NCBI GenBank assembly: GCA_017853175.1 | Contig: JAFMKA010000012.1 | Span: 1 to 41,288, forward strand | Direction of reading: 5' to 3' | Origin: Steroidobacteraceae bacterium | Lineage (GTDB): Bacteria > Pseudomonadota > Gammaproteobacteria > Steroidobacterales > Steroidobacteraceae | Length of the DNA: 41,288 nt | Part shown: in pieces, positions 35,597-41,288 of the stretch | Numbering within the stretch: position 1 is the stretch's first letter | Layout of the letters: each line of letters opens with the position of its first letter | The notes under the pieces: model-generated | The model's input: only the letters and a program-made list of their open reading frames with translations | What the model was told of the DNA's origin: nothing | The model's database searches: none | Translations under genes and position numbers: made by a program

Positions 35597-36486
35597 TCGA
35601 TGTTTTGCACCTGCTCGCGCATTTGTTCGATCAAAACTTTCATGTCGACCGCGATGCGCGTGACATCGATTTCTTGGGATTTCGATGACAAGGTATTCGC
35701 TTCGCGATTGAGTTCCTGCATGAGAAAGTCGAGACGACGACCTGCAGCCTCATCGCCTTCGATCACCCGGCGGATTTCGGCAATGTGGCCATCGAGACGA
35801 TCGAGTTCCTCGTCGACGTCGGCGCGTTGCAACAGCAATGCGACTTCCTGTTCAAAACGACCGGCATCTACTGTAGTTCCGAGTTCGGCAAGGCGCTCTT
35901 TCAAACGAGTACGCAGGCGTGTCTGCAATTCCGGCATGCGTGAACGCAGACTCGTGACGAGTTCGGCAAGTGCGATGCAGCGCTGCTCGATGAGTTCACG
36001 TAATCTTTGACCCTCACGACGGCGCGCCGCGGCCATCTCTTTGACGGTTTCTTGGAAGAGTAGCCGACAAGCACCCTGCAGGCTTTCGGTGTCAGGGGCG
36101 TCGTCTTTCAGAACTCCTGGCCAGCGCAGCACATCGAGAGGATCAACCCGCGCTGAGCCTAAGAGCGCGCCGAAAATCGTGCCGCCCGGAAGCCGCTGCG
36201 CGATGTTTTCTGTGCGCGTTAGCAGGCGCTGCAACGCTGCTTCGTCGATCCTCAGTTCTCGCTCAGCGAGATGCGACCCGCGAAGATGGATCGTGCAATC
36301 GAGTTTGCCGCGGCGAAGTTCCTTGGCGAGCAGCTGCCGCAACTCGCCCTCTAGTGAGCGCAACTCTTCGGGCAGTCGAAACCCGGGCTCTAGGTAGCGG
36401 TGGTTGACGCTACGCAGTTCGCAGGTGAGTTCGCCGAAAGAGCCGCTCACCTCGCGTCGCGCGAAGCCCGTCATGCTGCTGATCAT
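35593..36486 (-). CDS. yicC: YicC family endoribonuclease
   Basis: YicC-family proteins are metal-dependent endoribonucleases involved in RNA turnover. The 297-aa protein starts ISSMTGFARREV, the family signature. It continues with ELRSVNHRYLEPGFRLPEELRSLE, a coiled-coil-rich middle (about 150-230), and the C-terminal signature RRLDFLMQELNREANTLSSKSQ followed by DMKVLIEQMREQVQNIE. It is the first gene of the minus-strand cluster, diverges from rph across 104 nt and is coupled to gmk. The gene pair with gmk is widely conserved. Confidence 0.94.
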   Translation of the reverse strand: MISSMTGFARREVSGSFGELTCELRSVNHRYLEPGFRLPEELRSLEGELRQLLAKELRRGKLDCTIHLRGSHLAERELRIDEAALQRLLTRTENIAQRLPGGTIFGALLGSARVDPLDVLRWPGVLKDDAPDTESLQGACRLLFQETVKEMAAARRREGQRLRELIEQRCIALAELVTSLRSRMPELQTRLRTRLKERLAELGTTVDAGRFEQEVALLLQRADVDEELDRLDGHIAEIRRVIEGDEAAGRRLDFLMQELNREANTLSSKSQEIDVTRIAVDMKVLIEQMREQVQNIE

Positions 36487-36590
36487 CGAGAGTCCTCTGC
36501 TCGCGGCCGCGGCTATCGTGCGTCCAGGCCGGCCGGGGTGTATAAAGCGCGCAGTTTATCCCACTGGTCTGCCAGACACGGAAATCAAAG

Positions 36591-37322
36591 ATGTTTCAAC
36601 GTCCGAGCGGTCGTCGCCCCGACCAACTTCGCCCCGTCAGTTTTCATCGTCATTACACCCGACATGCCGAGGGGTCGGTATTGGTGGAGTTCGGCGGTAC
36701 GAGGGTACTTTGCACGGCCAGTATCGAAGAGGGCGTCCCCGGATTTCTTCGCGGCCGAGGCCAGGGGTGGGTGACCGCAGAATACGGCATGCTGCCGCGA
36801 TCGACTCATACTCGATCGGCTCGCGAAGCGGCGAAGGGAAAGCAATCGGGGCGCACCCAAGAAATCCAGCGACTGATCGGCCGCAGTCTGCGCGCGGTCA
36901 TCGATATGGCTGCGCTCGGTGAGCGCACCGTCACGCTCGATTGCGACGTCTTGCAGGCCGACGGCGGCACACGCACTGCAGCGATCACGGGAAGCTATGT
37001 GGCGCTGGTCGACGCCTGTCAGACCTTGATCACCCGCGGCACGCTTGCACGCTCACCCTTGCATGGGCAGGTCGCGGCGGTATCGGTCGGCATCTGTGGC
37101 GGTGTTCCCGTGCTCGATCTCGATTACCCGGAAGACTCGCAGGCGGAAACCGACATGAACGTCGTCATGAAGGATGGCGGTAGTTTCGTTGAGATTCAGG
37201 GCACAGCCGAAGGACATGCCTTCCGTCGCGAGGAACTCGACGTCATGTTGGCGTTGGCCTCCAGCGGAATCTCGCAATTGCACGAACTGCAGCGCGAGGC
37301 GCTGAAAACGGGTAAGCCCTGA
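36591..37322 (+). CDS. rph: Ribonuclease PH
   Basis: A phosphorolytic 3'-5' exoribonuclease that trims tRNA 3' ends. The 243-aa protein is typical in size. It contains [42 protein letters not shown]-type RNA-binding Arg residues, [30 protein letters not shown] and [25 protein letters not shown] hexamer at 36541-36546 lies about 45 nt before the ATG and may be its -10, without a clear -35. The rdgB GTG follows immediately after its stop. Confidence 0.95.
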   Translation: MFQRPSGRRPDQLRPVSFHRHYTRHAEGSVLVEFGGTRVLCTASIEEGVPGFLRGRGQGWVTAEYGMLPRSTHTRSAREAAKGKQSGRTQEIQRLIGRSLRAVIDMAALGERTVTLDCDVLQADGGTRTAAITGSYVALVDACQTLITRGTLARSPLHGQVAAVSVGICGGVPVLDLDYPEDSQAETDMNVVMKDGGSFVEIQGTAEGHAFRREELDVMLALASSGISQLHELQREALKTGKP

Positions 37323-37916
37323 GTGATGCGAATCGTACTCGCCACCGGTAATGCCGGAAAAATCCGCGAGTTTTCCGACATGCTCGGGCCTCTCGGCTTC
37401 GAGTTCGTACCGCAGAGCGAGTTTGGAATCGAGCCGCCCGAAGAGACGGGCGATACTTTTGAAGATAACGCGATACTCAAGGCTCGCTATGCCTCGGCCC
37501 GCAGTGGTCTGCCGGCGATGGCCGACGACTCCGGCCTCGAGGTCGATGCGTTAGGCGGCGCGCCTGGGGTGCGCTCTGCGCGCTATGCGGGCGAGGGTTC
37601 TGGCGATCTCGCCAATATCGAAAAATTGCTCGAGGCGATGACGCTCGTGCCAGACGCATCGCGATCGGCGCGCTTTCGGTGCGTGATTGCTCTGGCTCGC
37701 ACTGCCGATGATCCGTCACCCGTGTTTGGTCGCGGTGTCTGGGAAGGCGTCATCTTGCGCGCGCCGAGAGGTCATGGCGGTTTCGGTTACGACCCGGTGT
37801 TCGCGCCTCGAGGCGAGACTCGCAGCGTTGCCGAACTCCCCGCCGCAGAGAAACACACCCAGAGTCATCGCGGCTCGGCCCTGCGCGATCTGCATGCACG
37901 ACTCCGTCGTATCTGA
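37323..37916 (+). CDS. rdgB: XTP/dITP diphosphatase (RdgB/HAM1)
   Basis: Removes non-canonical purine nucleotides (XTP, dITP, ITP) from the pool. The 197-aa protein starts at GTG 37323 directly after the rph stop, or at the adjacent ATG 37326. Family motifs are LATGNAGKIREFSDML, ETGDTFEDNAILKARYAS, MADDSGLEVDALGGAPGVRSARYAG, GRGVWEGVILRAPRGHGGFGYDPVF and the C-terminal SHRGSALRDL. It lies between rph and hemW in a conserved plus-strand group, 13 nt before hemW. Confidence 0.95.
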   Translation: MMRIVLATGNAGKIREFSDMLGPLGFEFVPQSEFGIEPPEETGDTFEDNAILKARYASARSGLPAMADDSGLEVDALGGAPGVRSARYAGEGSGDLANIEKLLEAMTLVPDASRSARFRCVIALARTADDPSPVFGRGVWEGVILRAPRGHGGFGYDPVFAPRGETRSVAELPAAEKHTQSHRGSALRDLHARLRRI

Positions 37917-37929
37917 ACTGCGGCGAACC

Positions 37930-39171
37930 ATGAACCATGAGACGCCCCTCAGCTTGTACATCCATTTTCCGTGGTGTGTCAGCAAGTGCCCTTACTGCGA
38001 CTTCAACTCCCACGCGCTGCGGGAGGATGTGCCTGGTCGCGAGCGAGTGCCGGAAGAGTCGTACGTCGCCGCGCTAGTCGGCGATCTTGCACACCAATGT
38101 GAGTCCCAGGCGACGCTCATCGGTGAGCGTCGTATCGCGACCGTCTTCATGGGTGGTGGTACCCCGAGTTTGTTTTCGCCCGCTGCCATCGGCCGCGTGA
38201 TCGATGCAGTTCGAGCGGGGCCCGGCCTCACGGCAGATGCCGAGATCACCCTCGAGGCGAATCCCGGCACCATCGAGCGAGGACGTTTTGCCGAGTACGC
38301 CGCAGCCGGCGTCAATCGCGTTTCGCTCGGGGCTCAAAGTTTTAATGCACAGGCGTTGAGAAAACTCGGACGAATTCACTCATCCGACGAAACACGAGCC
38401 GCTGCCGCAGAGCTTCACGCTGCGGGGCTTACGAATTTCAACATCGATTTGATGTACGGATTGCCCGATCAAGACGAAGCGGGCGCCCTTCGAGATATCG
38501 AGGACGCGCTTGTCCTTTCGCCAGCGCAGATTTCCCACTACCACCTGACACTCGAGCCGGGCACGCCTTTCGCAGCCCGCCCGCCCTCGGGTTTGCCCGT
38601 CGACGATCAGGTGTCGCGCATGCTCGAGATCACGAGCGGCCGACTCGCAGACGAGGGCTACCTTCGATATGAGGTGTCGGCTTATGCGCGCGAGGGATTC
38701 GACTGCAAGCACAACCTCGGTTACTGGGGCTTTGGCGACTACCTGGGTATCGGCGCAGGAGCACACGGCAAGCTGTCTGCAGCGCGTGCCGAGGGCGGCA
38801 TCGCCGTCGTCAGAAGCGTGCAACCTCGCGAGCCACGTCGTTATCAACGCGACCCGCAGGGTGCGCTCGTTTGGCAAACCGTCGAGGAAGATCAGCGGCC
38901 GTTCGAATTCATGTTGAATGCACTGCGGCTGACCGCGGGCTTCGAGATCGAAATCTTCGAGCGGCGCACCGGGTTGTCCTGGGACGCGGTGAGCCCGGTC
39001 GTGCAGCGACTGCAAGGTCGCGGACTACTGTCCGTCACGGCATGCCCTTCGGGCCGAGGACGGGTCACGCCGACTTCCGTCGGATTCCAGTTTCTCAACG
39101 AGGTATTGCTGGAATTCCTCCCGGAAGAGGGGCCAAAAAGTATGCACAGCGCACAAAAAACCTCGCCGTAG
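37930..39171 (+). CDS. hemW: Radical SAM heme chaperone HemW
   Basis: A HemN-like radical SAM protein that binds heme and is implicated in heme delivery to respiratory enzymes; it is often annotated as coproporphyrinogen-III oxidase-like. From ATG 37930 it is 413 aa. The CxxxCxxC cluster motif is C16, C20, C23 in WCVSKCPYCDF, without the extra Cys that true HemN carries right after the motif. Other marks are TVFMGGGTPSLF, EITLEANPGTIE, GVNRVSLGAQSFN, IDLMYGLPDQ and GIGAGAHGKL. An upstream in-frame extension lies within rdgB and is rejected. The ribosome binding site is weak. The nearby aa3 oxidase genes offer a heme client. Confidence 0.93.
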   Translation: MNHETPLSLYIHFPWCVSKCPYCDFNSHALREDVPGRERVPEESYVAALVGDLAHQCESQATLIGERRIATVFMGGGTPSLFSPAAIGRVIDAVRAGPGLTADAEITLEANPGTIERGRFAEYAAAGVNRVSLGAQSFNAQALRKLGRIHSSDETRAAAAELHAAGLTNFNIDLMYGLPDQDEAGALRDIEDALVLSPAQISHYHLTLEPGTPFAARPPSGLPVDDQVSRMLEITSGRLADEGYLRYEVSAYAREGFDCKHNLGYWGFGDYLGIGAGAHGKLSAARAEGGIAVVRSVQPREPRRYQRDPQGALVWQTVEEDQRPFEFMLNALRLTAGFEIEIFERRTGLSWDAVSPVVQRLQGRGLLSVTACPSGRGRVTPTSVGFQFLNEVLLEFLPEEGPKSMHSAQKTSP

Positions 39172-39315
39172 TCATGAATTACGCGATTTTTTCAGTTTTA
39201 CTACAAAAAGTAATCTCTAAGTCCATGTTTTTAATAAAAAAAGCTCCATAACAATTTTTTGAAGAAAGACCAAAAAAGGCCGAAATGATGGATTTGGGGC
39301 GCGGGACAGTCGCGC

Positions 39316-39337
39316 TATTCCACAGACTTATCCACAG
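39316..39337 (+). promoter_or_regulatory. Two tandem DnaA-box-like sites
   Basis: TTATCCACA at 39328-39336 is a perfect match to the strong E. coli-type DnaA box. TATTCCACA at 39316-39324 matches the looser TTWTNCACA consensus with one mismatch. The two are direct repeats with a 12-bp period (TATTCCACAG and TTATCCACAG) and flank the AT-rich tract. Function as DnaA sites is inference. Confidence 0.5.
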
Positions 39338-39395
39338 TTTTCATGGACTTGAGCCTCGAAACCGGTCTCAGGGCTGGCGCGGCGGCCTTCGGCCC

Positions 39396-39425
39396 TTGTC
39401 GAAACCGGGTTCCCGCGCTTAGACT
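39396..39425 (+). promoter_or_regulatory. Candidate rpmE promoter
   Basis: TTGTCG at 39396-39401 is followed after 17 nt by TTAGAC (39419-39424), or after 18 nt by TAGACT (39420-39425). Both fit a sigma-70 type promoter and leave a leader of about 35-40 nt before the rpmE ATG at 39469. GGAAGGTCGG precedes the start codon as ribosome binding site. Confidence 0.5.
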
Positions 39426-39468
39426 GCGCGCCCTTTTTCGTCCTGCCCGCTAATTTGGAAGGTCGGTC

Positions 39469-39681
39469 ATGAAGCCCTCGATTCACCCGGAATACCACGA
39501 GATCAAAGTGTCCTGCTCCTGCGGTAACACTTTTCAGACGCGCTCGACCCTCGGCCAGGATCTCTCGCTCGAAGTCTGCTCGAGCTGCCACCCGTTCTAC
39601 ACGGGCAAGCAGAAAATCGTCGATACGGCCGGCCGCGTCGACAAGTTCCGCAAGAAATACGCTTCCGCCGCTGCGCGTTGA
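39469..39681 (+). CDS. rpmE: 50S ribosomal protein L31 (zinc-binding type)
   Basis: A small protein of the large ribosomal subunit. The 70-aa protein starts [20 protein letters not shown] and has the four zinc-ligand cysteines in CSC (C16, C18) and CSSC (C37, C40), so it is the zinc-containing L31 form rather than the cysteine-free YkgM paralogue. The C-terminus [20 protein letters not shown] is typical. It is a single-gene unit with its own promoter and terminator. Confidence 0.97.
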   Translation: MKPSIHPEYHEIKVSCSCGNTFQTRSTLGQDLSLEVCSSCHPFYTGKQKIVDTAGRVDKFRKKYASAAAR

Positions 39682-39688
39682 GGCTGCC

Positions 39689-39744
39689 AAGGCCGCTGCC
39701 TGCGGCCTTCGCGATGAATCGACCAAGCGCCCGAAAGGGCGCTT
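39689..39744 (+). terminator. Double hairpin terminator after rpmE
   Basis: The first hairpin is AAGGCCGC (39689-39696) and GCGGCCTT (39702-39709) with a 5-nt loop. The second is AAGCGCCC (39725-39732) and GGGCGCTT (39737-39744) with a GAAA tetraloop, followed by TTGTCGTTTT. The second has the form of an intrinsic terminator; the first may strengthen it or protect the mRNA end. Confidence 0.8.
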
Positions 39745-39831
39745 TGTCGTTTTGGGTAGACGGTATCCGTATTCACCGGAACTTCTGCTAGCGTCTGATC
39801 GTCGAATTTTCGTGAATTCCGGAATCGCTGC

Positions 39832-41288
39832 ATGAAAACCTCGAGAGTGTTCGCCACTCTGTGCGTCGCGTTAACCATCGCGTCAGCGCCCTTGCATCTC
39901 GATGCCCAATCTTCGGCAGGCAAACAGGTCGAACGTAAATCGCAGGAGAGCTCGAGCTCGCGCAAGGCACACGAGCAAATCCTCAAAGCCTACGGGGTCT
40001 ACGACAACCAAGCCCTTCAAGACTACGTCAGCGAAATCGGTCAGCGCGTGGCTCGGCAAAGCAGTCTCGCCGACGAAGAATGGAAATTCGTCGTACTCGA
40101 TGACGACTCCATCAACGCGTTCACGACCGGCTGCTGCTACGTGTACGTTCATCGCGGTTTGTTGATCCAACTCAACTCCGAGGCTGAGCTGGCTTCAGTG
40201 CTTGGGCACGAGGTCGCCCACGTCACCGCGAAGCATCCCCAGAAAAGAATGACCCGCGGCGTACTGGCGACGCTTGCAGCCACCGCCGCGGCGATCTACA
40301 CCGGCTCTAGCGCCGTCGCCGATCTCGCGAATCTCGGGGCGACCGCATGGATGCGCGGGTACGGTCGAGAGAATGAGCTCGAAGCCGATCGTATCGGGCT
40401 GCAGTACGCCGTTCGTGCGGGCTATCGACCCGAGGCGATGGGCGAAGTCTTCGAGATGTTCAGACGCGGCGAGCGTTTTGAAATCGATCGGGCTCGAGCG
40501 GAGGGGCGAGAGCCGCGCGTGTACCACGGCATGTTCTCGTCGCACCCCGCACCCGATGCGCGCGCCGTCCAGGCGGCCAAGGCCTCGGCCAAGCTTGAGG
40601 CGGGCCCGACGGGGGGATGGATCGACAACCGCGAGCGCTACATGAAAGCGATCGACGGTCTAACTTACGGGTCGAGTCGAGCACAGGGTATCGTTCGCGG
40701 AAATCGCCTCTACCACGCCGAGCTCGGCATCACAGTTGCCTTTCCGAAAGCCTGGACCGTCGATAACCAGCGGGACGCACTCATCGCTCATACCCCCAAC
40801 AAAGACACGTTGATGCAGATCACGCTGCGCGACTATCCACCGACGATGGGGCCGCGTGAGTTCCTGCTCTCGCAACTGCGGGGGGCCACGTTATCGGGGG
40901 GCAAGCCCATCCAGATCAACGGAATGGAGGGGTACACGGTACGCACGACTTCCGGCTCGCCTCTCGACAACGGGGCAGGGCCCGTACGTTGGACGGTTCT
41001 CTACCGAAATAAGAGTGCCTATTTGTTTGCCGGTGCGAGCCGGTCGTCGCGAGGAGCCGTTCCGGAGTCCGATGGACTCTTTTTATCCGTCGCCGAAACG
41101 CTTCGCCCGCTCAAACCCTCTGAGTTTCCGCTAGCGGAGCCGTACCGATTACGAATTCGAACGTCCACGGCCGACACCCGACTCGAGGACTACGCCGAAG
41201 ACATGCCCGTCGAGAAATACCCGCGGGAAGAGCTGATGCTCATCAACGGTTTGTATCCCGACCGCAAGTTACAGCCGGGCACTCTCTA
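39832..41288 (+). CDS. M48 family metalloprotease (BepA-like), 3' end cut by window
   Basis: A secreted zinc protease related to periplasmic outer-membrane quality-control proteases. From ATG 39832 the frame stays open for 485 codons to the window edge. Residues 1-26 form a signal peptide (hydrophobic core FATLCVALTIASAPL, likely cleavage after LDA). The zinc site is H126-E-V-A-H130 in LGHEVAHVTAKH, with the third ligand E184 in NELEADRIG. A membrane-associated hydrophobic loop follows the HExxH (TLAATAAAIYTG). After about residue 280 comes a beta-rich domain (ITVAFPKAWTVDN) seen in larger members, and then a C-terminal LysM-like region (EELMLINGLYPDRKLQPG). It has no TPR region within the window, unlike E. 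coli BepA. Confidence 0.87.
   Translation, partial: MKTSRVFATLCVALTIASAPLHLDAQSSAGKQVERKSQESSSSRKAHEQILKAYGVYDNQALQDYVSEIGQRVARQSSLADEEWKFVVLDDDSINAFTTGCCYVYVHRGLLIQLNSEAELASVLGHEVAHVTAKHPQKRMTRGVLATLAATAAAIYTGSSAVADLANLGATAWMRGYGRENELEADRIGLQYAVRAGYRPEAMGEVFEMFRRGERFEIDRARAEGREPRVYHGMFSSHPAPDARAVQAAKASAKLEAGPTGGWIDNRERYMKAIDGLTYGSSRAQGIVRGNRLYHAELGITVAFPKAWTVDNQRDALIAHTPNKDTLMQITLRDYPPTMGPREFLLSQLRGATLSGGKPIQINGMEGYTVRTTSGSPLDNGAGPVRWTVLYRNKSAYLFAGASRSSRGAVPESDGLFLSVAETLRPLKPSEFPLAEPYRLRIRTSTADTRLEDYAEDMPVEKYPREELMLINGLYPDRKLQPGTL

Larger units (their letters stand above)
39172..39468. other. Longest intergenic region: AT-rich tract plus DnaA-box-like repeats and rpmE promoter
   Basis: This 297-nt gap separates hemW from rpmE. 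Its left part is strikingly AT-rich: 32 of 110 bases at 39181-39290 are G or C, against a clearly GC-rich background. It has many A and T runs. The tract ends at a pair of DnaA-box-like repeats (39316-39337), and the right part returns to GC-rich sequence with a candidate rpmE promoter. I see no open frame with coding character and no tRNA. Confidence 0.7.

Noticed and set aside
39172-39468. A CRISPR array, tRNA or small coding gene in the largest intergenic gap
   Set aside because: No regularly spaced repeats, no cloverleaf or CCA-flanked acceptor, and no frame with ribosome binding site and coding character.

Overview
This is a dense, GC-rich chromosomal window of a gammaproteobacterium with no mobile elements, tRNA/rRNA genes or CRISPR. 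The gene orders yicC-gmk-rpoZ-spoT-ridA-recG-ubiC-ubiA, rph-rdgB-hemW, and the aa3 oxidase cluster (ctaC-ctaD-small protein-ctaG-ctaE / surf1-SCO-like-ctaA-ctaB) are typical of Gammaproteobacteria. The omega subunit N-terminus resembles Xanthomonadales/Nevskiales-type lineages. I cannot name the genus.

Layout: (1) 1-5.0 kb: pyrF (cut by the left edge), a UvrD-type helicase and an AI-2E family transporter on the minus strand, then a tandem VOC-fold protein on plus. (2) 5.0-15.8 kb: the accessory core. A GloB-like hydrolase diverges from a translationally coupled plus-strand operon: a three-domain propionyl-CoA synthase (pcs, 1831 aa), a bifunctional malonyl-CoA reductase (mcr, about 1273 aa) and a GloC/YcbL-like metallo-hydrolase, joined by ATGA stop/start overlaps. 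Pcs and Mcr are the signature enzymes of the first half of the 3-hydroxypropionate bicycle of Chloroflexus. Together they would turn malonyl-CoA into propionyl-CoA using three NADPH and ATP. (3) 15.8-23.6 kb: cytochrome aa3 oxidase subunits and assembly factors, in two minus-strand units separated by a terminator and a plus-strand 70-aa membrane protein. (4) 23.7-27.7 kb: a DUF2244 protein and the biotin genes bioB-bioF-(bioC-like)-bioD, with comF divergent. (5) 28.4-36.5 kb: ubiquinone head-group genes, recG, ridA, spoT, rpoZ, gmk and yicC. (6) 36.6-41.3 kb, plus strand: rph-rdgB-hemW, an AT-rich intergenic region with DnaA-box-like repeats, rpmE, and an M48 metalloprotease cut by the right edge.

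How the parts fit: the organism respires aerobically with a heme-A oxidase and makes ubiquinone and biotin. Biotin is the cofactor of the acetyl-CoA and propionyl-CoA carboxylases that would flank the Mcr/Pcs steps, but those carboxylases and the second half of the bicycle (malyl-CoA lyase, mesaconyl enzymes) are not in this window. The most unusual signals are the pcs-mcr-hydrolase operon, an acid-free Lys/Arg-rich 60-residue tail on Mcr, the hydrolase/VOC genes around the operon, and short divergent intergenic regions with overlapping opposed -10 hexamers that predict leaderless mRNAs.
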